DNA of 64,000 nt from Rhizoclosmatium globosum. Its lineage: Eukaryota; Chytridiomycota; Chytridiomycetes; Chytridiales; Chytriomycetaceae. The notes beneath the pieces are model-generated. The model made no database searches. It saw only the letters and a program-made list of their open reading frames with translations, and was not told the DNA's origin. Within the stretch, counting starts at the first letter, position 1. Each line of letters opens with the position of its first letter. The translations under genes and the position numbers were made by a program. This document shows, piece after piece, positions 24,484-35,840 of this stretch. The stretch spans positions 832,210-896,209 of the forward strand of contig MCGO01000005.1 of NCBI GenBank assembly GCA_002104985.1, in the 5' to 3' direction.

Positions 24484-27400
24484 TTAAATGAAAGCTGCAG
24501 GTCGACCACCAGTATGATTGTAATGAAACAGCAAGTGGCGAATGTTGCATGCAGCTTGAATATCTTTGTCCACAATCTTAGCAACAAATGTTAGTGCTGG
24601 TACCAGTCACAAGCATACATACAGTAGGGGGTCCTGGAATGAGTGGGCACTCAACAAGACCATAAACTGAACTCTGGATGTTAGTAAGATCAGGGCATTG
24701 AACAAAGGGATGCATTGGTTGTTTGTCATCATCAATGCAGTATTTTCTCCAGTGAAGATCCTGAAACTTGCGTTTCTTGTGGGGGCATCTAAGAATAGGA
24801 CGTCGAACCTAGTCCAACATTAATGTAAGACTTACTTTGTTGATTACTTACTGTCACAACTGGTGGATATTGGAACACACCTCCTGCCTCATAGCCAGCA
24901 CTGAGACGATGGGACCGCTGTGAAGTCAAATGCTCATCAATAACAAACACAAAGTGCTCATGAGCAGCCTTTTCTCTGATTCTCTGTGTGAAAAACACAT
25001 ATTTAGTATTGCCAACCATTGCGTTAAACTGACATTGTTGGGAACAGGTGCCCATGGTCTCTGGTGATTCCAAGATCCATCGCCATAAGCAAAATAGACT
25101 GGTGCAACAGGAAAAGCTGGAATATTATTCAAGCGGCGTGTTCGACGGCGGAGTTTTCTTGCTCCAGGAACAATCCTGCCTTGCATACTGTTCCAATCAG
25201 TGTCTGTCATGCGCCCAGCCATACGATTGATGAGAGCTTGTTCAGCCCGCTGGTGTTTCATACGACTGCTCTGCTTCCACTTTAGATGCTGGGGACGAGA
25301 ATACTCTTGCAACAAGAATTCTGACTGGAAATGCTTGACCATCCAGGTCCATTGACACCAATGACCCAGTGTACGTTGACCAATAACACGTGGAGAATTT
25401 TGAGCAAGGACATCATATGCAAAGTTGATGCGGTGATCATTGTCTCGGAACACCTCTTCCCTCTTTTCAGAGAGCTTAGAACCATTGATTTGACGCATAT
25501 GACCATGGGAAACCTGAACAACGTGGTCATGAATAATTTGTCGTGATGGAGGATGTGCAGGCGGAGGTACTGGAACTGGAGCAACAGCAGCATTGTTGAT
25601 TTGGAGCTGGATATCACTATTGACACAAGTTACAACATTCCTGATACCTAAATAGGTAAAATAAATATCAGAAGCTGATTTAGTAAGCCAAACACAGAAA
25701 TCAAACCTGGGTCAACACTAATAACATTGTGAGGATCCAAGATTCCAGCTTGAATTTGATTCACAATTCCCATATTGTTTATGTGATGATCCACACGCAC
25801 CATTCCACGACCATTTATCATGAATTGGTTATAGTTATAATTTTGTGGGAGTGAATTTGCATCATCAGTCCAACTTTTGTGAGGAACTCTGTTGGCATTT
25901 GCTGCAAGATTGTTCTGAACAAAGGCTTGTCTGGTATTCAGAGTCCATGAAAAGCTTCTGCCATCAGTTTGAAGATAATATGAAGCTAGGGCCCTTTAGA
26001 ATTATTCAATGCAATAAAGTTTTACATACAATCAACATCATTCCTCAAGTGGCGACTCCAGCGAACAGATTCAACTCGAAAAAACAGTCCAATTATGCCA
26101 CGATGTTCAGCTCGAGTCCCTCCATGACCATTGTATCTTCCAACCCCATTTGGTGGACTAATTATTCCCAATGCAGGTACAATGATGTGCTGGAAATGTG
26201 CAGCAGCAGCTACAAGTGAAGGTGGAAAGTTAACTCCACCTGGTGGTTGAGGAAGTGGAACAGCAAGAGGCCCCAAAAGGTCCCTCAGTCGTGGCATAAA
26301 ATATTGACATAGAACACGATAGTCTATCCCACAAAAGACTGCTTGAGCCGTGGTAGCATTGGTTGGAAGTGGTGCAAGAGGAAAATAAGCTTCACTTCCA
26401 AGGAGTGCCATATCTGGGCGAATAAAACTGTTTCAATGGTAGTATGTTTGAAATTAGCAAATGAAGGCTTGACAGATAAAAACTTACTCTCTGGTATAAG
26501 CCAAAATATTATTGCCCATTCTTGACATTGCCCTAATAAGATTCATTTCAAAGTGTGGGCCACGCTGAATGTTATTGAAGGGCATGGCAACAAGAAACTG
26601 TCTGTGATGGAGAAGAAATGCAACAATATTGTTGGTCACTGCCTGTGGAACTGCTACAGGAAGTGCAAGTGGGGCACCAAATGGTGGGGTCAGGTAATTG
26701 TATATTGCTGTCTTTGCAGTTGCCTTGATAACAGCGGTAGGTTGGTATCCATGCAGGAAGCAATGAAAGTTGAAAACCTGAATTATGTTGTAAGATTTAA
26801 AGTAAATTTCAGACAAGATCAACAAACCTCCTCAGCCAGCTTGCCTAAATTGGCAATGAATCTGCGAGCAAGTGCATTTTCAAAGTCTGTACGCAATCGT
26901 TTGGCTTCAATGGCAATAACTTGCTCCCATTCATAGCCGGGACAGTTAAAGAGGGGAACCATTCGAAGACCAGGTTGGATGGGTTGTCCATTCTGAAAAC
27001 CATTGTTGTCACAACTAAATGGATGATGAAAGTTTTGGAAAGTTTCCAACAAGTAATGTCTTGTGACAGAACGGCGGGTGTTTTGGTGTGCCTGAAGGGC
27101 TGCACCAACTGGAAGGATGTAGGGTGTGCCAACAGGATTGCCAGGAAGTACAAAACCAATTGGAAGTGGGGCATGATAATTATTGGCGAGCAGATTTCCA
27201 GAAGCATACTTGAGTGCAAATTGGAAGAAGGATTCTGAAAACTCAATGTCAAGATGATCGTGACCTAATTTTAAGTCCCAATGAATTTAAACGATATTAA
27301 TTTGAGCTGTTAAATACCAGTTGGGTTGCGCTCTAGGTGAAGGTTGATTGCAAGCATGGCATCGGAGCGTAGGAGGGACACATTTCTTGCAAACTCTTGT

Positions 27401-27489
27401 AAGAGTGGCCCCATTACACAACGTAGTTCTGGTCGAGTAGCTTGTCTTGCTCCAACATGGCGAGTGCGATGGAAGTTGTTTTGAGCCAT
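24484..27489 (-). CDS. Fanzor (eukaryotic TnpB-like RNA-guided nuclease)
   Basis: Nine exons on the complement: 27489-27318, 27264-26828, 26777-26488, 26427-26030, 25985-25707, 25647-25034, 24983-24852, 24808-24623 and 24576-24484. They sum to 2,601 nt with all phases matching, giving an intact 866-residue protein. Introns are 43-60 bp. The RuvC-like nuclease is complete: 'VISVDPGIRNVVT' (Asp about 524), 'FVFVIDEHLTSQRSHRLS' (Glu about 747) and 'DKDIQAACNI' (Asp about 841), with the typical 'YFAYGDGSW' strand between I and II. This motif set and spacing is that of Fanzor proteins, the eukaryotic relatives of IS200/IS605 TnpB; chytrid members cut DNA guided by an omega RNA. A CxxC zinc ribbon is not obvious between motifs II and III. 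No transposase gene or terminal repeats are seen, so mobility is unproven. The start MAQNNFHRTR follows in-frame non-conserved sequence. Confidence 0.88.
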
Positions 27490-27660
27490 ATGAATGACAG
27501 AAGTGGCGACCAAAAGAATGAGAAGAATAGATAGGAGGCAAGGCCTCATCAGTTGGCTCGTGTTTTTTTCTCGAATGCAATTTTCACACTGTTATCTTTT
27601 TTATCCGATCTCATTTTCCGTTGGGGTTTACCCGGAGTTTTTCCGGCTTTCTTCCTCTCA

Positions 27661-27738
27661 GCAACACGAACCTAGAACCTCTTGATTCATAGTCGAGCGC
27701 GGTAACCATTTGGCCATTCGCCCATGACATGTGGTCAA
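27661..27738 (-). other. degenerate tRNA-like sequence
   Basis: The complement contains an A-box-like TGGCCAAATGG, then an anticodon-arm-like segment, then GGTTCTAGGTTCG, which resembles a B box. The anticodon stem has a mismatch and the T arm does not close well. I read it as a tRNA relic or tRNA-derived SINE head rather than a working tRNA. It lies about 170 bp upstream of the Fanzor start. Confidence 0.35.
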
Positions 27739-27883
27739 GATCGGCAAAGAAAAAATGAAGATGAATGTTCTTCGTCTCTGAAAATAATAGTAGGATGACC
27801 AATTGCCTTAAAGCAGATAGAAGAAAGAAAAAAGAAGGAATACAATATTTATTTTGTTTTACTCATACTCAAGTTGATGTGAA

Positions 27884-28476
27884 TCACAAGTTCTTTTCTG
27901 GTTGCGACTCAGATGATGGTGATGGGGCAGTGAAGGTAGATGGCATATTGTAGGCTCCAGTACAATCCTGCAATGAGTCGCCCAACTTTACAACAGTGTA
28001 TCGAATGACACGCTCGTCAAAAGACAGAGCTTTCCTCAGACCAGCCATAGTTGAAGGAGAAGCGTCAAACTGCATAGCCCAAGTGATTCCGTGCGAAAAG
28101 ATTTCCTGATGTCTGCGCATGCGGTAAGGCAGTTCCTGAGTTTGCAGCCGTTGGAAGCCACGGACAACTCCGCCATTGTCAAGGACGTGAAGGGCGGCAG
28201 TCTTCATGAGCGGCTTCACGATTTCCTCCTTCCATTTCTACGATGATCAGGGTATTGAGAGTGAGTCATGTGTTGATTTGGAGGTGATTTGGAGGGGTAG
28301 GAGGCTTACAGAGTCGTCCTTTGAGAACATTGAGGTGACAGACTCAACGGCTGCACCGACAGCTCGGGGCTTTGTGCGGCGGGCGATGCAGACAAGATCG
28401 TAGAGAGGCTGGGTAGTGAAGGGGTTAATGCATTAGTCGTTGGTGTGTGTGGTAGGCAGAGTAGCGAACTAACCAT
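27884..28476 (-). CDS. MRP17: mitochondrial small-subunit ribosomal protein bS6m
   Basis: Three exons on the complement: 28476-28474, 28408-28310 and 28237-27884, giving 151 residues. Exon 1 is only the ATG; the donor GTTAGT follows it at once, and intron 1 (28473-28409) has a GACTAAT branch site and CCCAG acceptor. The protein reads M-PLYDLVCIARRTKP, then 'AALHVLDNGGVVRGFQRLQTQELPYRMRRHQ', 'TWAMQFDASPSTMAGL' and 'DERVIRYTVVKLGD', the hallmark blocks of S6/MRPS6 in mitochondria. It sits on the platform of the mitoribosomal small subunit. No other ATG lies in frame upstream of exon 2, which supports the split start. Its start is 99 bp from the VPS53 start on the opposite strand, so the genes are divergent. 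The C-terminal Ser/Pro tail is not conserved in the family. Confidence 0.88.
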
Positions 28477-28574
28477 TTTGGTTGTCGATTTTGGGAGGGA
28501 AAAAAGAAGAGACGAAAGAGAAAGAGAAAGGAATCAATCCATCCTCTCAAATCAAAACCACCAAACCAACAACA

Positions 28575-28864
28575 ATGTCGTCTCGATCACGGCCAAACTC
28601 AGCAGCACGAACACGTGGCCGGTCACCACTTCCCACTGATGGCACAGGAGGAGGAGGAGGAGGAGTAGTAGGTGGATCAAGTGGTGGTGGTGGCTCTGGA
28701 ACACCAACTGGAACTGGAACCAGCCAACAAGGACAAGGACAAGGACAAGGCTCAAGTGGTTCCCGGCCCTCGTCTGCGCAGCGTCCACAAAACAGATCGC
28801 GTCCTTCTTCTGCCCAAAACCAGTCATCGTCGCTCAAACGGAGAAGCGAAGCCAGAACCACAAC

Positions 28865-28895
<31 letters not shown>

Positions 28896-29940
28896 ACCCT
28901 CAACGACTCAACCGACTCAACAACTTCATCAGCCGATCCACTCGACTCGCCGCGCTTTGATCCAGCCCAGTTTGTCCAACTCATCTTTCCTTCCCAGAAC
29001 GCGAACGCAGAACAAGTCCTGCTGCGAATCAAGGCAAAACTGAAAGACATGGACAATGATATTACTCAGCTCGTGCGTCAACAGGCTGAAAAGGGCGGCC
29101 AAAGTGCCACAAAAGAATTTGATGAGTGCAAGGACTCCATTGTCGTAAGTAACTGACTGTTTCCTCTGTTCTCGGGAATATTCCACTCAACTCTCATTAC
29201 TAATACAGCTCCTCTTTGATAAAATAAAACGTATTCGCGAGAAAGCCGCAGCTTCTGAACAACTCGTGCAAGATATTACGCGTGAAATCACCTCTCTTGA
29301 CCAGGCAAAGAAAAACCTCATGCTCTCAATGGCCACTGTCAAGAAACTCCAAATGCTCGCTTCTTCTTTGGATCATATGAAAGTAATCATGGCCAAAAAA
29401 CAATATCTCGATGTGGCGCAATTGTTTGAGGTGAATTATCGTCGGTCATATTTGAAAAACAAAGGAAAGCGAAGCCAACTATAAGATCATCAATTATTCT
29501 ACAGAACCCTTCAAATTACCTCGATCTCCTGCATTTCTCTCAACTCCCTTTTTTCAACCCACTAAAACCCGAGTCTAGGTTATCACAAAACTCAGCAACT
29601 ACTTTGAAGGCTTCCGGAACGTTGCTCAAATCGCCGTCCTCCTAGAACGCGTTGTCCAACTCCGCATTGACATCAAGCGACAAGTTTTTGGAGACTTTGA
29701 TGCCGCGTTAGTTTTTTTAAATTTTCCTCCTCATTATTTCTTTTTCTATATGACTAATCCTTGAATAAGTTTTGTCGGTGGAACACTTCGATCTGTTGTT
29801 GCTCAACTCTCTGATGCTTGTTTTGTTGTGCAAGTGTTGGGTGCCGATACGCAAACGGAACTTATTAATTGGTACTGTGACGTGCAGCTTAAGGAGTACA
29901 AGGCGATTTTTAGACAGAGGCATTTTAGGAATCCCCTCAA
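28575..29940 (+). pseudogene. VPS53: VPS53 (GARP/EARP complex), truncated after about 360 codons
   Basis: Exons: 28575-29144, 29209-29430, 29579-29706 and 29770 to about 29940. After a Gly/Ser/Asn-rich N-terminal extension, conserved Vps53 blocks appear: 'DPAQFVQLIFPSQNA', 'LKDMDNDITQLVRQQAEKG', 'IKRIREKAAASEQLVQDITREI', 'SLDQAKKNLMLSMATVKKLQML' and 'LINWYCDVQLKEYKAIF'. This is the coiled-coil half of a tethering subunit for retrograde vesicles at the trans-Golgi. The family usually has about 700-850 residues; here the match stops near 29915-29945, and HSP70-like sequence in the opposite orientation begins. No VPS53 C-terminal half occurs elsewhere in the window. The gene is therefore cut by a rearrangement, or the contig is misjoined here. 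Upstream coding is intact and introns are normal, which suggests a recent break. Confidence 0.8.
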
Positions 29941-29944
29941 TGTG

Positions 29945-30610
29945 GACAGTGTGAACCAAGTACTGTTTCAAAATCGAATCACCATAGTAGAAGTCGTAGT
30001 CGACACATGTTTGATTGTTCTCGGACGTGGTCATCTGCTTGATCACAGAAATACGTTCATCCTTAAACGCAGTGAGTCGTTTGAGAAGTTCTCTGGCCAC
30101 CTCCCGTTTCTCCATTTCGTCATACACCTTGACTCGAATGTCATTTGCAAGTAGCTCTGTGACAACCAGTTCTTTATGAGGTCCATCTGGCTCGCACATC
30201 TTGTTACAAAACATGGCAGCACCCCGCGCAACAGCACAAGGCTCACGGATATTCCACCACATCTCTACATTTCCCCTAAAGGATTCTCTCAACACTGTTT
30301 GCAATCGTAGACAAGCCGTTGGTCCACCAACAAGAAACCCATATTTATACTGGAAATTTGGGGCTTTGGTCAAAGCGGCTTTGATATTTTGAGCAAAAAG
30401 GTCCAGAAGACTTTGAATGTGGTTGTAATCTTTTAGGTCGCTTTCCTTTCCACCCAGTCTGAACTTTAGCAACTTAGACGTAGTACCAAATGACCAATTT
30501 GCTGTAACAGTGCAACCATTTCGTAAGCATGATGCGCAAGACGTAATACACCTCGATGAAGCAAGTGTTCCTTGTTTGCGTACAAAGGCAAGAACATTAC
30601 TCTCAATCAA
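29945..30610 (-). pseudogene. HSP70-like ATPase fragment
   Basis: The complement is open for over 220 codons. Its best part reads 'YKYGFLVGGPTACLRLQTVL' followed by 'REPCAVARGAAMFCNK', matching the second phosphate/adenosine-binding region of the HSP70/actin fold ('VGG....L..' and 'EAVARGAA'). The N-terminal half of the ATPase domain and a substrate-binding domain are not visible. On the 3' side it runs straight into VPS53 antisense sequence, and on the 5' side into the promoter of the NLR-like gene. It is most likely a fragment of a diverged HSP70-like protein. The match is short, so another actin-fold ATPase is possible. Confidence 0.5.
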
Positions 30611-30666
30611 CCAATCTCACATTCAAATTCCAGATTATTGAAGCTTTTGCCTTGAATCCAACGGCT

Positions 30667-33600
30667 ATGATCAATATTTACTACAAGATTCTCGTGAGCT
30701 CTGATAGCAACACATTATATATGCTATCCAATCAGGCTCGACTAGCGAACATTTTCAAGAAAGTCAATGACCTTCAGAATGAGCTTCTGTTTGTGTTTCA
30801 TTCCCGCTTTGTCCTAACTATTAGTGCCAAGAATGGTAATGTTGAACCTGTTGTCGTTGAACTTGAGGAGACCGATATTGCTCTGCTCAAGAAGATGGTG
30901 GGTTTCCTATAACTATTGATGTCGTATTCTTACTTTGATTGTTCTTTAGATTGCCTCTCACTTTGGTGGCATTACAAATGTTCTCGTGTATTACCAAAGC
31001 AAGGAGACAAATTCAAAAACAAGTGTAAATGACTCTGAATCGCTTCAAGGCGCACTTACTGACTCAGGTTGTGTCTTTTTTGAACCCTCGGAGCCTGTGA
31101 GCCATCCAACACCTTCGTTCCAGCCTGTCATCCAACCTATGCATCTTCAACGCGAGTCCAAGTCACACAAAGATTCAGGCTTGTTTATTTCATACAATTG
31201 GTCTACCAAGGTGCATGTCAATGCTGTTGTGAACAAACTTCAAGCTCTCAAACCAAATCTAAAAATTTGGCTTGATACTGAGAATATGGAGTCCAACATT
31301 TATGACTCCATGAGGAGCGGTATTGCTGGTTGTCAGGTGTTTGTGGCTTGTTTTTCGAAGGGATATTTGGTTTGTGCTATAATTTCAACATATTATCATT
31401 AATGCCTAATTTTTTATCAGGATTCTGTAAACTGTATGCTGGAACTACAATTTGCCCAAGATCTCAAAAAAACAATCATTCCGCTTTTTTTCTTCGAAGA
31501 CAATGATGACATCAATGCTCTCCGGTTAAATTACAGTGCTTTCTTGATTATATCAGGCAAACTCTACACAGACTTCAGGAGATGGGATAAACTGGATTCC
31601 AGGTGGGAAGCTGCTTTTACCAGCTTTGTCAAAGAAGTGGACAAAGCCTTAGAAAAAATCACCCCTTCTGTCTCTAAGACTCTCAAGAGCCCATTAGACA
31701 ACTGGCTCCTTCCAGAGTCATTTGCTTCTGAGTTTGAGGGATATGCTCAGGAGTATGTTCCAGGGACCCGCTTATGGATTATCACTGCCCTGGAATCCTG
31801 GATTCTCACAGAAGAACAAGTTTTATATCTCAATGGCGGTGCTGGAACTGGCAAGTCACTTATTGTTTATAGTTTGACCAGGAACCTTCCCTCAAATTTT
31901 GTTATTGGGGCTCTGTTTATTAGTCGCTACAACAATGTACACAAGAGTGACCCAATTATTCTTGTTAGTTCTGTTGTGAGCAATTTGTGTCTGTCTTTGG
32001 GTGGAACCTTCAAAGAGCATATAGAAATGGAGTTGGAAGCAGATATAGAGCGTATCAAAGAAGGAAAACAGTCTATCATCAAGTCTCCAGTTGAAGCTTT
32101 CAATGCATTAGTGGTCAATGGTTTCAAAAAGTTGCAACTGTCAGAATGGAGAAACAAAACTCTGTTGATTGTCATTGATGCATTGGATGAGCTCCACAAG
32201 GAAACCCGCCATTCTATTCTCAAAATTTTGGTTGATTGCTGCCCCCTTCTTCCTAAATTTGTCAAGATTATTGCCACAGGACGTCCAGAACGAGACATTT
32301 ACTATGCATTGCAAAAACTCAGTCCTTTTGTCTTAAGCCCAGCTGACAGCAACAATGCAGCAGATTTGAAAGTATTTGTCAAGTTTCGGTTAGAGGCTTT
32401 GTGGGGGACAATCCAACCAAACACAGACGCAGCAAAATGTTGTGAAACTCTGCTTGAAAAGACAGATGGTCATTTTATCTATGCACGTAATGTCTGTGAA
32501 TATATCAAAAAGCAGAACTTGGATCCCACAAAGGCTCTTGCTGAAATACAAGCTCTTACTTCAAGTTCTGATGGTATTTATAGAGCCATTATTGAGCGGG
32601 AGCTGCAAATCAACAGAGCAGAGAGGCTAAATTTATTCAAGAATATTTTTTCTGTTCTGTTCACTGCTCAGACACCTTTGACAATGACAAGTTTAGCCAA
32701 TATTGGTGGATTAGACATACATATTGTTGAAGTTGTTGTTTCAGAGGTAATTATTTATTATCATTTAATTGGGCTTACAATTATTATAGTTCAGGTCTAT
32801 CCTCAGAATTGAAGCTGATGGCAATATTTCTGCCATTCACAAGAGTGTTAAAGATTTTTTAACTGATTATACACGTTGTGGCACAGACCTATTCATTCAA
32901 GTTTCAGATACAATTGTTGCTGTTCAATGTCTACAGATTCTATCAACTAATTTGAGGCCCAATATTGCCAATTTGGATTCTACAAAGTTGCACAACAAAA
33001 ACGAGCTTGCACAACTTACACCACTGAACCAGGATATAGAGTATGCACTCCTCTTTTGGGGTTCTCACTTTTGCCTCGGCTTCCCAAGTGCATCTATTCA
33101 TGACCAAAAAGAAATCATTGCTCTGCTGCACAAGTTTTTTACCACAACTCTTCCATTTTACCTAGAAGCTCTGCTTCTCATTTCTAGGCTGAATAATGTT
33201 CATTCAATGATTGAGTCTATTTCTCATGCCTTGTCTAGCTACGAACAGTCTCAGGAAGTCAAAACAATATTGTTGTTGCTGATTGACCTCAAACATATAT
33301 CTATCAATTTCCGTCAGGAATTATTGGCTAGCCCACTCCAAGTATACAATCATGCAATGATTAGTGTGCCCCATAAAACTATATACAGTCAATTGTATTC
33401 TCATCTTGCACTAGCCTGGATAGCAATTGGTGCTCAAAACAATTGGGGCCCATTTACACTTAATGGCCATTCTGGATGTGTGAGTTCAGTGGGATTTTCT
33501 AATGATTTGAAAGCTGTGGTTTCTGGCTCTTGGGATAACACAGTCAAAATATGGCTTGAGAAAACAGGAGAATGTGTAAAAACATTCGAAGGGCATTCAG

Positions 33601-35147
33601 GTTATATTTATGCAGTGGCATTCTCTCCTGACTCTAAGCTTGTTATTTCTGGATCAAGTGATGCAACAATTAAATTGTGGTCTTTGGAAACAGGGAATTG
33701 TATTCAGACCCTAGAAGGACATTCTGATACTGTTACATCATTAGGATTCTGCCCCAATTCCTCAATGATAGTGTCTGGATCAGAAGATAAGACATTAAAA
33801 TTGTGGTCCACGTTAACAGGAGAATGCACCAAGACACTCAAAGGTCATTCAAACTATGTATATTCAGTGATGTTCTCTCCTGACTCTAATACTGTTGTGT
33901 CAGGAGCTGGTGATTTGAGTGTCAAATTATGGTCAGTGGAAACAGGAGAATGTCTCCAAACACTACATGGCCATTCAAAACGAGTTTATTCAGTAGCATT
34001 CTCGTTTGACTCCAAGATTTTAGTATCTGGGTCAGAGGATAAGACAGTTAAATTGTGGTCTATTGATACTGGAAAATGCATTCAGACCCTTGAGGGGCAT
34101 TCTGGCACTGTGAGATCTGTGGTATTCTCATCTGATTCAAAGACTCTGCTTTCTGGATCAAGTGACAATACCATTAAGTTATGGTCTGCAGAGACTGGAG
34201 AATGTGTTTATACACTTGATGGAAATTCTGATGCTGTGAATTCAGTAGCATTCTCTAATGACATGAAAACTGTAGTTTCAGGATCTGATGACATGACTGT
34301 CAAATTGTGGCACATTGAAACAGATAGGTGTGTCATGCCATATGAAGGGCATTTAAAATCAGTGAGCTCATTAATGTTCTCCCCTGATTCCAAGATTATA
34401 GTTTCTGGGTCAACTGACAGGACAGCAAAAGTATGGTCAGTAGAAACAGGAGAATGTATCAAGACACTCACAGGGCATATAAGCTATGTGATATCTGCAA
34501 TTTTCTCCCCTGATTCAAAGATGGTGCTGACTGGATCAAGTGACAGCACTTCCAAATTGTGGTCAATGGAAACAGGGGAATGTGTGAAGACCCTTGATGG
34601 ACATAATGACACTGTAAATGTAGGGTTATTTTCCCCTGACTTGAAGATTGTTTTCACGGGATCAAGTGACAAAACTGTCAAATTATGGTCTGTAGAAACA
34701 GGACAGTGTGTTGTTACTCTTGAAGGGCATTCTGACACTGTTAGTTCCCTGGCTTGCTCACTTGACGGCACACTTTTGGCTTCTGGATCATATGACATGT
34801 GTGTCAAATTGTGGTCTATAAAAACAGGAGAATGTATTAAAACATTTTCAACATTAAGCTATGTAAGATCAGTGGAATTTTCACCAGATTCTAAAACTAT
34901 AGTTTCCACATACTATGACAATACTTGCAGAATGTGGTGTGTAGAGACAGGAGAATGTCTTAAAATATGGCCTTGTCCTCGTAGTAGACAACAATCTAGT
35001 TCAGGATTACAACTTTTGGATGGATGGATTTGTTGTCAGAATGGGGCCCATTTATACCATCTTAGACAAGAAATAAGTGGTTTTTCTAAAGATTCTGTCA
35101 TCTGGGCTGTTGAAAAGAACGTTGTTTGCCTTACTCTGAAAAAATAA
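30667..35147 (+). CDS. TIR-NACHT-WD40 NLR-like receptor
   Basis: Four exons (30667-30897, 30950-31369, 31421-32746, 32790-35147) give 4,335 nt in frame, or 1,444 residues, with no error. Residues about 60-130 look like a PB1/ubiquitin-like module ('DIALLKKMIASHFGGITNVLVYY'). A TIR domain follows (about 152-300: 'LFISYNWSTKVHVNAV', 'IWLDTENMESNIYDSM', 'VFVACFSKGYLDSVNCMLEL'). The NACHT NTPase has P-loop NGGAGTGKS (about 356-363) and Walker B 'LLIVIDALDEL' (about 466-475). Helical repeats link it to twelve WD40 repeats (about 886-1400) of about 42 residues each. This is the effector-NTPase-sensor layout of STAND/NLR immune receptors. The TIR position where NADases such as SARM1 have catalytic Glu appears to be Tyr/Asp, so it may signal by assembly. 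The start codon is uncertain; an upstream in-frame stretch is also open. Confidence 0.9.
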
Positions 35148-35278
35148 AATGTTATGTTTTGTTTCTATTAACTTTGTTTATACCCTTAGTGTTGGGATGG
35201 GTTAAGATGGTCATCTGGACCATACCTTCATAAATGGTTCTATACTCCAGAGTTAGGAGAGTTAGGATCAAACCACAT

Positions 35279-35538
35279 CTACACCAGCCATCTACACCAG
35301 GATTCTACACCAGGATTCTACACCAGCCATCTACACCAGCCATCTACACCAGGATTCTACACCAGGATTCTACACCAGCCATCTACACCAGGATTCAACA
35401 CCAGGATTCTACACCAGCCATCTACACCAGGATTCTACACCAGGATTCTACACCAGGATTCTACACCAGCCATCTACACCAGGATTCTACACCAGCCATC
35501 TACACCAGCCATCTACACCAGGATTCTACACCGGGTTT
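35279..35538. repeat. 13-bp minisatellite, two alternating unit types
   Basis: Twenty tandem 13-bp units of two forms, CTACACCAGCCAT and CTACACCAGGATT, in irregular order; one unit starts CAACACC and the last is CTACACCGGGTTT. It lies between the TIR-NACHT-WD40 gene and the gene-family fragment at 35.6 kb. Confidence 0.97.
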
Positions 35539-35568
35539 AGATGAAAAACTTTAACAGTACTATACACT

Positions 35569-35754
35569 TTATTTATTTCTATTTGATTTCAAAAAGATCA
35601 AGTTTGTAGTTTTAGCATTGTATTGATAACCTGTATTCTTTGGATGGAATACCTTTAAAAATTGCATTGTTTCTCCATCTGAGCCAGGACATTTTTTAAG
35701 ATTGAAACTTGTCCAGAGAGTGTTGCTGGGATTGAGATCTCCACATGGTAACAC
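35569..35754 (-). pseudogene. C-terminal fragment of the unknown gene family also found at 62.8-64 kb
   Basis: The complement encodes 'LPCGDLNPSNTLW', 'MQFLKVFHP' and 'YNAKTTNLIFL'. It aligns throughout with the last 60 residues of the gene at 62791-64000 ('LPCGDLDPNHAVW', 'MQFLRMYHI', 'YNAKTNGLIYL'). Only the C-terminus remains, and the LINE begins immediately upstream on the complement. As at 62.8 kb, a 13-bp-period minisatellite follows the stop codon directly. Confidence 0.8.
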
Positions 35755-35840
35755 TTCAAGTCTTTCTCTGGCTTCAGGTAACAGCTTTGTTTAGGGTTAG
35801 GGATAGGGAAAATTGTTGTCTTCAAACAGATACAGTGTGT

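Noticed and set aside
35234..35554. Plus-strand frame of 106 codons with 'HQPSTPGFYTRIL'-like repeats
   Set aside because: It is only the translation of the 13-bp minisatellite, with no start context or homologous protein.
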